Position numbers and translations under genes: made by a program. From Allofournierella_A excrementavium (GTDB taxonomy: Bacteria; Bacillota; Clostridia; Oscillospirales; Ruminococcaceae): 20,675 nucleotides of DNA. The stretch lies in assembly GCA_019120375.1 (NCBI GenBank), contig DWVE01000020.1, forward strand, positions 1-20,675. The letters are read 5' to 3'. Within the stretch, counting starts at the first letter, position 1, and every line of letters begins with the position of its first letter. The notes under the pieces are model-generated. The model worked only from the letters and a program-made list of their open reading frames with translations. It did no database searches and was not told the origin of the DNA. This document shows positions 13,657 through 20,577 of this stretch, piece after piece.

Positions 13657-14961
13657 ATGACGAACGCCCGCCGCACGGCGGCCCTGGCTCTTGTGAAGCA
13701 GGAGCAGAACGGCTATTCCAATCTGGTGCTGGCCGCCGCGCTGGAACGGGAGGCACTTTCGCCCAAGGACAAAGCCTTCGTCAGCGCCCTGTTCTACGGC
13801 GTCACCGAGCGGCTGCTCACCCTGGACTGGGCGCTGAGCCAGTGCCTTTCAAAGCCGCTGCAAAAGCTGGACGCCCCGGTGCGGGCGGTGCTGCGCTGCG
13901 GCCTCTATGAGGCAAAGTATATGAACACCCCGGTGCCGGCGGCGGTGAATGAGGCGGTGAGCCTCTGCCGCCAGCTGAAAAAGAGCAGCGCGGCGGGCCT
14001 TGTGAACGCGGTGCTGCGCAAAGCCGTGGGGCTGGACGCTGCCTCCGCCCATTTCAAAAACCGTGCGGAAGAACTCTCGGTGCGGTATTCGGTGGGCCTG
14101 CCCGTCGTGGAGCTGCTGCTTGCGCAGTACCCGGACAAGGCCGAGCGGATGCTGGCCTCCTTCTTTGAAAAGCCGCCGGTCACCCTGCGCTGCAACACTC
14201 TGCGCTGCACGCCGCAGCAGCTCTGCGCAAAGCTGGCGGAAGAGGGCGTGAAAGCCCGCCTGCTGGATGTGCCCGGCGCGGTGGAAGCGGAATTTTCCGG
14301 CAGCCCCGCCGCCACCAAAGCCTTCCGGGAGGGCCTTTATCACGTCCAGGGCCTTGCCAGCCAGACGGCGGCCCTCTGCCTGGAAGCGCAGCCCGGCGAA
14401 ACGGTGCTGGACCTCTGCGCCGCCCCCGGCGGCAAGACCCTGCTGCTGGCCCAGCAGATGGGGGATAAAGGACGGCTTTTGAGCTTCGACGCGGCGGAAA
14501 ACCGCCTGCCCCTCATCGAAACGGCGGCCCGGCGGTGCGGCCTTTCCTGCGTCACGGTGGGGCAGGGGGACGCCTCGGTCTATGACCCGGCGCTGGCCGG
14601 GGCGGACCGGGTGCTGTGCGATGTGCCCTGTTCCGGACTTGGCATCATTGCCAAAAAGCCGGACATCCGCTATAAATCCCTGGAAGGCTGTGAGCAGCTG
14701 CACACGCTGCAGTTGAAAATTCTCACCAACGCCGCCCGTTATGTAAAGGAAGGCGGCCGCCTTGTCTACTCCACCTGCACGGTGGATGTGCGGGAGAACG
14801 GGCAGGTGGTCCGCGCCTTTTTGGAAAAAACGCCGGGCTTTCGCCTCCTGCCGCCGCCGGTGGTGCTGGAGGGCGCGCTCATCGAGGACAATATGCAGAC
14901 CATGCTGCCCGGCTTTGCCGGGCCGGACGGATTTTTCGCGGCAGTGCTGGAACGGGTGTGA
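13657..14961 (+). CDS. rsmB: 16S rRNA m5C967 methyltransferase RsmB
   Basis: RsmB (Sun/Fmu) makes 5-methylcytosine at position 967 of 16S rRNA (E. coli numbering) using S-adenosylmethionine. The 434-residue protein has an N-terminal NusB-like RNA-binding domain (about 1-130, with FVSALFYGVTERLLTLDWAL) and a Rossmann methyltransferase domain. That domain carries the SAM motif CAAPGGKT (254-261), DVPCSGLG with Cys 325, and YSTCTV with Cys 374; these are the two cysteines used by this enzyme class. ATG 13657 is preferred to TTG 13651 because it is spaced 8 nt from AAAGGAG (13642-13648). Both order and motifs match B. subtilis yloM. Confidence 0.96.
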   Translation: MTNARRTAALALVKQEQNGYSNLVLAAALEREALSPKDKAFVSALFYGVTERLLTLDWALSQCLSKPLQKLDAPVRAVLRCGLYEAKYMNTPVPAAVNEAVSLCRQLKKSSAAGLVNAVLRKAVGLDAASAHFKNRAEELSVRYSVGLPVVELLLAQYPDKAERMLASFFEKPPVTLRCNTLRCTPQQLCAKLAEEGVKARLLDVPGAVEAEFSGSPAATKAFREGLYHVQGLASQTAALCLEAQPGETVLDLCAAPGGKTLLLAQQMGDKGRLLSFDAAENRLPLIETAARRCGLSCVTVGQGDASVYDPALAGADRVLCDVPCSGLGIIAKKPDIRYKSLEGCEQLHTLQLKILTNAARYVKEGGRLVYSTCTVDVRENGQVVRAFLEKTPGFRLLPPPVVLEGALIEDNMQTMLPGFAGPDGFFAAVLERV

Positions 14962-14999
14962 ACGCCCGGGTATGGAAACGAACGAGGGTTTGTGATACA

Positions 15000-16043
15000 A
15001 TGAGCAAGAACTGTATATCCTCCTATACGCTCGAAGGGCTGACCGCTCTGATGAAGGAGCTGGGCCAGCCCGCCTTCCGGGCCAAACAGATATTCCACTG
15101 GCTGCATCAGAAGCTGGTCACGGAGTTTTCCGCCATGACCGACCAGCCCAAGGCCCTGCTGGCAAAACTGGAAGAGGGATATTACATCGCCGCCCCCGCC
15201 ATCGTGCGGCGGCAGCAGTCCAAGGACGGCACGGTGAAGTACCTCTTCGCCCTTGCCGACGGCAACTGCATCGAGACGGTCATCATGCGCTACCACTACG
15301 GCGTCACCGCATGTGTGTCCAGCCAGGTGGGCTGCCGCATGGGCTGCCGCTTCTGCGCCTCCACCCAGGCTGGCCGGGTGCGCAACCTGGAAGCAGGGGA
15401 GATAGCAGGGCAGATCTACGCCGCCCAGAAGGACATCGGCGAGCGCATCAGCCACATCGTGCTCATGGGCATCGGCGAGCCGCTGGACAACTTCGACAAC
15501 GTGATGGATTTCCTCTCCATCATTTCCAGCCCCGACGGGGTGAACATCGGCATGCGCAACATCAGCCTGTCCACCTGCGGCATCGTGCCCATGATCGACA
15601 AGCTGGCGGAGAAAAAGCTGCAGCTCACCCTTTCCATCTCGCTGCACGCGCCAAACGACGCGATGCGCAGCCAGATGATGCCGGTGAACGACGCCTACCC
15701 GGTGGCCCAGCTCATCGCGGCCTGCCGCCGCTACCAGCAGACCACCGGCCGCCGCGTGAGCTTTGAGTACTCCATGGTGCGGGGCGTGAACGACAGCCCC
15801 GCCACCGCAAAGGAACTGGCGGCGCTCATCCGGGGCATGGGGGCCCATGTGAACCTCATCCCCATCAACCCGGTGGACGGCAGCCCCTATTCCGCCACCG
15901 ACGCCGAAAACGTCAAGCGCTTTCAAACGCTGCTCACAGACTTAGGGGTGAACGCCACCGTGCGCCGCCGCCTGGGCAGCGACATCAGCGCCGCCTGCGG
16001 CCAGCTGCGCCGCGAAGAGGCGGCAAGGGAGGGAAGGAAATGA
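15000..16043 (+). CDS. rlmN: Dual-specificity 23S rRNA/tRNA A2503/A37 methyltransferase RlmN
   Basis: RlmN is a radical SAM enzyme that methylates C2 of adenine 2503 in 23S rRNA and A37 in some tRNAs. The 347-residue product has the [4Fe-4S] motif CRMGCRFC (Cys 112, 116, 119), the MGIGEPLDN motif and STCGI. It also has the C-terminal GSDISAACGQL with Cys 333, the residue that in this family forms the methyl-carrying or protein-RNA adduct cysteine. The N-terminal helical RNA-binding domain is complete. ATG 15000 is chosen from homology; GTG 14958, overlapping the rsmB stop, is an alternative. The only ribosome binding site is a modest GAGGG 12 nt or so upstream. It overlaps prpC by 4 nt. Confidence 0.96.
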   Translation: MSKNCISSYTLEGLTALMKELGQPAFRAKQIFHWLHQKLVTEFSAMTDQPKALLAKLEEGYYIAAPAIVRRQQSKDGTVKYLFALADGNCIETVIMRYHYGVTACVSSQVGCRMGCRFCASTQAGRVRNLEAGEIAGQIYAAQKDIGERISHIVLMGIGEPLDNFDNVMDFLSIISSPDGVNIGMRNISLSTCGIVPMIDKLAEKKLQLTLSISLHAPNDAMRSQMMPVNDAYPVAQLIAACRRYQQTTGRRVSFEYSMVRGVNDSPATAKELAALIRGMGAHVNLIPINPVDGSPYSATDAENVKRFQTLLTDLGVNATVRRRLGSDISAACGQLRREEAAREGRK

Positions 16044-16780
16044 AACTGGCGGGCAAGACCGACAAGGGCGGTTACCGCTCCGAAAATCAGGATAACTACC
16101 GCGCCGCGCGCCTTCCCGACGACACGGTCTGGGCCGTCGTGTGCGATGGCATGGGCGGCGCCGCCGCCGGGCAGCTTGCCAGCCAGGTGGCCACCGACGC
16201 GCTGGAGGACTGCTTTGCCGAGGGCCTGAAAAACCTGCCCGAGGGCGGCGAACAGGCCCTGCTGGCCCGGTGCATCGCCCAGGCCAACCGTGCGGTCTGG
16301 GCCGAGTCGCTGAAAGACCCCGCCCACCGGGGCATGGGCACCACCGCCGTGTGCGTGCTGGTGCGCCGGGGCACGGTGCACGTGGCCCATGTGGGCGACT
16401 CCCGGGCGTACTTGTGCCGCCCGGGCGAGCTTGTGCAGCTCACGGTGGACCACACCATGGTGCAGCAGATGGTCGAGAGCGGGCAGATCACCCGCCAGCA
16501 GGCCGCCTGCCACCCCCACAAGAATCTCATCACCAAGGCCCTGGGCGTGGAGCCCGAGGTGGAAGGGGACTACACCAGCGCCCCGGTCAAAACGGGCGAC
16601 GTGCTGCTGCTCTGCTCCGACGGCCTTTCCGGCGCGGTGCCCGCAGAGCAATTGCAGGACATTCTGGAGCACACCCCCTTCTTCATCACACCCCGCAAGC
16701 TGGTGGAGCGGGCCCTGGCTGCCGGCAGCCAGGACAACGTGACCGCTGTGCTGGTAGGGGTGGAACCCACGGAGGATTGA
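16040..16780 (+). CDS. prpC: PP2C-family protein serine/threonine phosphatase
   Basis: This 246-residue PPM phosphatase (PrpC/Stp) reverses phosphorylation by the kinase encoded next door. The PP2C motifs are complete: RSENQDN (13-19), CDGMGG with metal ligand Asp 36, GTTAV, HVGDSRAY, LLCSDGLSG and QDNVTAV with the C-terminal metal Asp. The start overlaps the rlmN stop as ATGA with GGAAGGAA just upstream, and one base separates its stop from the prkC start, so both pairs are translationally coupled. The phosphatase-kinase order is the conserved Firmicutes arrangement. Confidence 0.97.
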   Translation: MKLAGKTDKGGYRSENQDNYRAARLPDDTVWAVVCDGMGGAAAGQLASQVATDALEDCFAEGLKNLPEGGEQALLARCIAQANRAVWAESLKDPAHRGMGTTAVCVLVRRGTVHVAHVGDSRAYLCRPGELVQLTVDHTMVQQMVESGQITRQQAACHPHKNLITKALGVEPEVEGDYTSAPVKTGDVLLLCSDGLSGAVPAEQLQDILEHTPFFITPRKLVERALAAGSQDNVTAVLVGVEPTED

Positions 16781-16781
16781 A

Positions 16782-18680
16782 ATGGACGAACTGATCGGCA
16801 AAAAACTGGAAGGCCGCTACCTGCTGGAAAGCTTGGTGGGCGTGGGCGGCATGGCCAACGTCTACAAAGGACGTGACCTCAAGACCGACGCCGTTGTGGC
16901 GGTGAAGATCCTGCGGGAGGAGTTCAGCCAGAACACCGAACTGGTGCGGCGCTTCAAGAACGAATCCAAGGCCATCTCCATTCTGGACCATCCCAACATC
17001 GTCAAGGTCTACGACGTCTCGGTCACCGACCGGCTCCAGTTCATCGTGATGGAGTACATCGACGGCATCACCCTGAAGGAATACATGAACCGCCGGGGCG
17101 GCCCCCTCACCTGGAAAGAGGTGGTCCACTTCTGCCAGCAGGTGCTGGACGCGCTGGACCACGCCCACCAGAAGGGCGTCGTCCACCGGGACATCAAGCC
17201 CCAGAACATCATGCTTCTGGCGGACGGCCGGGTCAAGATCATGGACTTCGGCATCGCCCGCTTCTCCCGCGCGGAGTATCAGGACACCAGCGAAAAGGCC
17301 ATCGGCTCGGTGCACTACATCAGCCCCGAGCAGGCCAAGGGCGACGTCACCGACGCCAAGGCGGACATCTACTCCATGGGCGTGATGATGTACGAGATGC
17401 TCTCGGGCAAGCTGCCCTTCGAGTCGGACAGCGCCGTGTCCGTTGCCATCAAGCAGATCGCCGACACCGCCGCGCCTTTGAGCGAGGTGGCGCCGGATGT
17501 GCCCAAAGCATTGCAGGACATCACCGCCCGGGCCATGGCGAAGGACCCGGCGCGGCGCTATCCCAGCGCGCGGGCCATGCTCAACGACCTGGAGGAGTTC
17601 AAAAAGAACCCCAGCATCCGGTTCGAGTACGAATATATGACCGAAGATTCGCCAGCGAGGTATATCGACAAGGTGGTTAAACAGTCAAGCGGCGGCCCCT
17701 CGGGCCGCAAGGGCCCCTCTTCCCAGGGCAGCCGCAAGGCGCCGGCCCCTTCTTCCGGCAGCAAAAACACCCAGCACCAGCGCAAACCCCGCCGCAAGGT
17801 GGGCGTTCTGCCCATCCTGGCGGGCATGGCCGCGGCCTTCGCCCTGGGCAGCGCCATTCTGTGCTATCTCATCTTTGCCAACTCCACCAACCCCCTGTTC
17901 AGCAACAAGGCGGACGTGGAACTGCCCGATTTCACCGGCATGCAGTGGGAGACGGTGAAGGAGCAGTACTCCGGCCAGCTGACCCTGGTGGCCGAGCAGG
18001 AGTACAACGCCCAGTATGAAGAGGGCGTCATCTACTACCAGTCGCCCCGCGGGCCCCGCACCGTCAAGGAGGGCCAGAAGGTCACCGTCAAGGTCAGCCT
18101 TGGCACCCTGTATGTGAACGTGCCCGACGTGACCCAGTGGAAGATCGCCGACGCCGAAGAGGAGCTGAAGGACTTGGGCCTGCAGGTGCGCCGCATGATC
18201 GTGGAGGACGACTCCCTCGCCGAGGGCACCGTCATCCGCACCGAGCCGGCGGCGGGCGAGAGCATCGCCAGCGGCGAGACCATCTCGGTCTACGTTAGCC
18301 AGAAGAAGATCGAGACCGAGACCACCGTTCCCCCGGTGAAGGGCATCTCCCTGGAGGACGCCCAGAAGGCCCTGACCAACAACAATCTGGTCACCGGCGT
18401 CGTCACCGAGGCTTACAGCAGCGAGTACGCGGCGGGCGTGGTCATCGACTCCACCCCCACCGAAGGCTCCACCGTCAAAATTTACTCCCAGGTGGGTCTG
18501 GTGGTTTCCAAGGGGCCGGAGCCCACTCCCGAGCCCACCCCGGAACCCACGCCCAAGCCCACCCCCAGCCCCACTCCCGCGCCCTCTGCCACTCCGGCTC
18601 CCACCCCGGCGCCTACCCCGGTCCCCACGCCGGTAACGCCGACCGAGGTGCCTGACACGGGCGACCAGGGCACCACCTGA
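16782..18680 (+). CDS. prkC: PASTA-domain serine/threonine protein kinase
   Basis: PrkC/Stk1 is a membrane kinase that senses muropeptides or lipid II and controls growth, wall synthesis and, in spore formers, germination. The 632-residue protein has a cytoplasmic Hanks kinase domain (about 10-275): glycine loop GVGGMANVY, Lys 42, Glu 61, HRDIKPQN with catalytic Asp 137, and DFG at 155-157. A basic Ser/Pro-rich juxtamembrane linker (300-339) leads to one transmembrane helix (341-365). Three extracellular PASTA domains follow (about 378-441, 445-508, 514-578). It ends in an unusual Pro/Thr dipeptide-repeat tail (579-632). A GGAGG site (16771-16775) inside prpC precedes the ATG. Confidence 0.97.
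   Translation: MDELIGKKLEGRYLLESLVGVGGMANVYKGRDLKTDAVVAVKILREEFSQNTELVRRFKNESKAISILDHPNIVKVYDVSVTDRLQFIVMEYIDGITLKEYMNRRGGPLTWKEVVHFCQQVLDALDHAHQKGVVHRDIKPQNIMLLADGRVKIMDFGIARFSRAEYQDTSEKAIGSVHYISPEQAKGDVTDAKADIYSMGVMMYEMLSGKLPFESDSAVSVAIKQIADTAAPLSEVAPDVPKALQDITARAMAKDPARRYPSARAMLNDLEEFKKNPSIRFEYEYMTEDSPARYIDKVVKQSSGGPSGRKGPSSQGSRKAPAPSSGSKNTQHQRKPRRKVGVLPILAGMAAAFALGSAILCYLIFANSTNPLFSNKADVELPDFTGMQWETVKEQYSGQLTLVAEQEYNAQYEEGVIYYQSPRGPRTVKEGQKVTVKVSLGTLYVNVPDVTQWKIADAEEELKDLGLQVRRMIVEDDSLAEGTVIRTEPAAGESIASGETISVYVSQKKIETETTVPPVKGISLEDAQKALTNNNLVTGVVTEAYSSEYAAGVVIDSTPTEGSTVKIYSQVGLVVSKGPEPTPEPTPEPTPKPTPSPTPAPSATPAPTPAPTPVPTPVTPTEVPDTGDQGTT
18516..18640 (+). repeat. Degenerate Pro/Thr-coding repeat at the 3' end of prkC
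   Basis: Repeated CCCACYCC-type units encode alternating PT, PEPT, PKPT and PAPT dipeptides (kinase residues about 579-620). The array is in frame, imperfect and of low complexity. Such arrays may expand or contract by slippage. Confidence 0.75.
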
Positions 18681-18705
18681 GGGAGCGCACAGCAAGAGGA
18701 ACTTT

Positions 18706-19581
18706 ATGCCAGAGGGATATATCACAAAGGGCATCGGCGGCTTTTATTACGTAAAAGCCGGTGACCGCATGCTGGAATGCAAAGCCAAGGGCATCTTCCG
18801 CAAACGGAACATCACCCCCGTGGCGGGGGACAAGGTGGTCGTGGAGGAAGAGGCGGGCAGCTGGGTCATTGCCGAGATACTGCCCCGCAAAAACGTCTTT
18901 GTGCGCCCGCCCATCGCCAACCTGGATGTGCTGTTCATCGTGGCCAGCACCACCCAGCCCACCCCCAGCACCCTGGTTCTGGACAAACTCTCCGCCATCG
19001 CGGCGGACAAGGGCGTCCAGCCGGTGCTCATCATCACCAAATCCGATCTGGCCGGGGCCGAAAAGCTGAAAAACGCCTACGCCCTGTCGCCCTTGCCGGT
19101 CATCATGGCGGACCACGTCTCCGGCGAGGGCCTGGACGACATCCGCGGCTGGATCGAGGGCCGGCTGTGCGCCTTCTGCGGCAACTCCGGCGTGGGCAAG
19201 AGCACCCTGCTCAACGCCCTGCTGCCCGACCTCTCCCGCGAGACCGGCTCCATCAGCCAGAAGCTGGGCCGCGGCCGGCACACCACCCGGGAGGTGGAGA
19301 TATTCGAGGCCTTCGGGGGCCTTGTGGCCGACACGCCCGGCTTTGCCAGCCTGGACACCGGCCGCGCCTGCTACATCCCCAAGGAGAACCTGCAGTACGC
19401 CTTCCCGGAGTTCGAGGACTACATTCCCCGGTGCCGCTTCACCGGCTGCTCCCATCGCAGCGAGGCGGGCTGCGCCGTGCGCGAAGCGGTGGAGGCGGGC
19501 GAGATAAGCCCCACCCGCTACGAGAGCTACCTTGCCATGTACGACGAGGTGAAGGACATCAAGGACTGGGAAGTGCGCTGA
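18706..19581 (+). CDS. rsgA: Ribosome small-subunit biogenesis GTPase RsgA
   Basis: RsgA is a circularly permuted GTPase that checks late 30S assembly and is also linked to the stringent response. The 291-residue protein has an N-terminal OB fold (about 1-70). The permuted motifs then come in the order G4 TKSD (111-114), G1 GNSGVGKST (159-167) and G3 DTPG (209-212). A C-terminal zinc knuckle has Cys 243, Cys 248, His 250 and Cys 256. AAGAGGAA (18691-18698) is the ribosome binding site. It directly follows prkC, as yloQ does in B. subtilis, and is the last gene before the terminator at 19593-19623. The ribulose-phosphate epimerase gene rpe, usual next in Bacillus, is absent. Confidence 0.97.
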   Translation: MPEGYITKGIGGFYYVKAGDRMLECKAKGIFRKRNITPVAGDKVVVEEEAGSWVIAEILPRKNVFVRPPIANLDVLFIVASTTQPTPSTLVLDKLSAIAADKGVQPVLIITKSDLAGAEKLKNAYALSPLPVIMADHVSGEGLDDIRGWIEGRLCAFCGNSGVGKSTLLNALLPDLSRETGSISQKLGRGRHTTREVEIFEAFGGLVADTPGFASLDTGRACYIPKENLQYAFPEFEDYIPRCRFTGCSHRSEAGCAVREAVEAGEISPTRYESYLAMYDEVKDIKDWEVR

Positions 19582-19592
19582 ACGCCGCACCC

Positions 19593-19623
19593 AAAAGGCC
19601 GGGGCCCAGCCCCGGCCTTTTTT
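19593..19623 (+). terminator. Rho-independent terminator after rsgA
   Basis: A 13-bp perfect stem pairs AAAAGGCCGGGGC (19593-19605) with 19609-19621 around a CCA loop, ending in six T (19618-19623). It ends 24 nt before the thiN start codon. Confidence 0.93.
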
Positions 19624-19647
19624 CAGAGCAAAAAGGAGGAAGCGCCC

Positions 19648-20268
19648 ATGCCGCGCTGTGTCATCATCGGAGCCGGGCCGGTGGACCCGGAGCAGAAGGA
19701 ACTGTTTTTGCCCGGCGACTATGTCATCGCCTGCGACGCGGGCTACCGCAACGCCGCGGCGCTGGGCGTGGCCCCGGACCTCATCGTGGGCGACTTTGAC
19801 TCCGCGCCCCGCCCCGAGGCGGGAAATCTGGTGGTGCTGCCTGCCGAAAAGGACGACACCGACACCCACTACGCCGCCCGCCTCGCCGTGGAGAAGGGCT
19901 TTGACGAGGCGCTCATCCTGGGCGTGCTGGGCGGCGCGCGGCTGGACCACAGCCTTGCCGCCATCGCCGCCGGGCTCTGGCTGGCAAAACAGGGGCCGAA
20001 AGTCACCATTGCGGGCCGGGGCGCGGTGCTGCGCTATGTGCTGCCCGGCCGCCCGGCGCGGGTGCCCCACGACCCGGAAGCCTATTTCTCCCTCTTCCCG
20101 TTGGAAGGCGCGGCCGGGGGCGTGTGCATCACCGGGGCCAAGTACCCGCTGCAAAACGCCCGCCTTGTGCCGGACGCCACCCTGGGCGCCAGCAACGAGA
20201 CGGCGCCCGGCGGGGCCGAAGTGCGGGTGGCCGACGGCAGCCTGCTGCTGGTCTGCGCCCCGAAATGA
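19648..20268 (+). CDS. thiN: Thiamine diphosphokinase (thiamine pyrophosphokinase)
   Basis: ThiN transfers pyrophosphate from ATP to thiamine to give the cofactor thiamine diphosphate. The 206-residue protein shows the family motifs: ACDAGYRNA with Asp 30, DLIVGDFDS (44-52), KDDTDTHYA (68-76), GGARLDHSLA (95-104), and GASNE near the C-terminus. AAGGAGGA (19633-19640) is an excellent ribosome binding site. The gene sits immediately behind a strong terminator with no space for a promoter, so expression probably relies on read-through or a promoter hidden within rsgA. There is also no room for a TPP riboswitch. The order rsgA-(rpe)-thiN-spoVM matches B. subtilis. Confidence 0.95.
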   Translation: MPRCVIIGAGPVDPEQKELFLPGDYVIACDAGYRNAAALGVAPDLIVGDFDSAPRPEAGNLVVLPAEKDDTDTHYAARLAVEKGFDEALILGVLGGARLDHSLAAIAAGLWLAKQGPKVTIAGRGAVLRYVLPGRPARVPHDPEAYFSLFPLEGAAGGVCITGAKYPLQNARLVPDATLGASNETAPGGAEVRVADGSLLLVCAPK

Positions 20269-20288
20269 GCCTTTGAAAGGCCAAAGCC

Positions 20289-20318
20289 TGCACATTTTTC
20301 TCCCCCGGGGGATATAAT
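20289..20318 (+). promoter_or_regulatory. Putative promoter of the spoVM-like gene
   Basis: A perfect TATAAT (20313-20318) lies about 40 nt upstream of the small gene. A weak TGCACA (20289-20294) is 18 nt upstream of it. The same bases can be read as a sigma-E-like -10, GATATAAT (6 of 8 to CATACAAT), with CACATTT 13 nt upstream. A perfect 12-nt palindrome (20301-20312) fills the spacer right up to the -10. Confidence 0.45.
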
Positions 20319-20359
20319 GGCGTATCCAGACAAAGAACCATGGAAAAGGGGGATGCGCC

Positions 20360-20440
20360 ATGCAGGTGGTCGTGGTCAAAAGTCCGAAGTGTCTCGCAGG
20401 GTTCCTGCGCGCCTTGTTCAAGATCAAAAAAGAGGGGTAA
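20360..20440 (+). CDS. spoVM: SpoVM-like 26-residue spore coat anchor peptide
   Basis: SpoVM is a tiny amphipathic helix that recognises the curvature of the forespore membrane and recruits the SpoIVA ATPase for coat assembly. This 26-codon frame encodes MQVVVV followed by KSPKCLAGFLRALFKIKK, then EG. Aligned without gaps to B. subtilis SpoVM (also 26 residues), it keeps Lys 7, Pro 9, Lys 10, Leu 12, Gly 14, Arg 17 and Ala 18. Pro 9 and the basic/hydrophobic helix pattern define the family. AAAGGGGG (20345-20352) lies 7 nt before the ATG. Position downstream of thiN matches B. subtilis gene order. It has its own promoter candidate and an extremely strong terminator. Cys 11 and the basic tail KIKKEG differ from Bacillus but suit clostridial forms. 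Confidence 0.85.
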   Translation: MQVVVVKSPKCLAGFLRALFKIKKEG

Positions 20441-20455
20441 CGCCCCGCAGAAAAA

Positions 20456-20509
20456 CAGCGCCCGCGGGCCGGTCTTTGCACCGGCCCGCGGGCGCTGCCT
20501 TGTTTGTCC
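20456..20509 (+). terminator. Very strong hairpin terminator after spoVM
   Basis: An 18-bp perfect, almost entirely G/C stem (20456-20473 with 20480-20497) closes a 6-nt CTTTGC loop. It is followed by an interrupted T-rich stretch (CCTTGTTTGTCC). It begins 15 nt after the small gene's stop. The imperfect T-tract makes the direction and efficiency slightly uncertain, but the placement fits termination of spoVM. Confidence 0.8.
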
Positions 20510-20518
20510 TCTTTTGCG

Positions 20519-20549
20519 GCATATGCCCCCGGCGGCGTGAATATACATG
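20519..20549 (+). promoter_or_regulatory. Possible sporulation-type promoter of the SipL-like gene
   Basis: No sigma-A promoter with normal spacing is visible between the hairpin and the next gene. GCATATG (20519-20525) and TATACATG (20542-20549) resemble sigma-E -35 and -10 boxes, but the 16-nt spacer is slightly long. This is a tentative reading. Confidence 0.25.
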
Positions 20550-20577
20550 TGTCAGAACACGCGAAAGGGGCGAAACA

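Noticed and set aside
19582..19647. TPP riboswitch upstream of the thiamine kinase gene
   Set aside because: Only 66 nt separate the genes, and they are occupied by the terminator and ribosome binding site; no CUGAGA-type thi-box is present.
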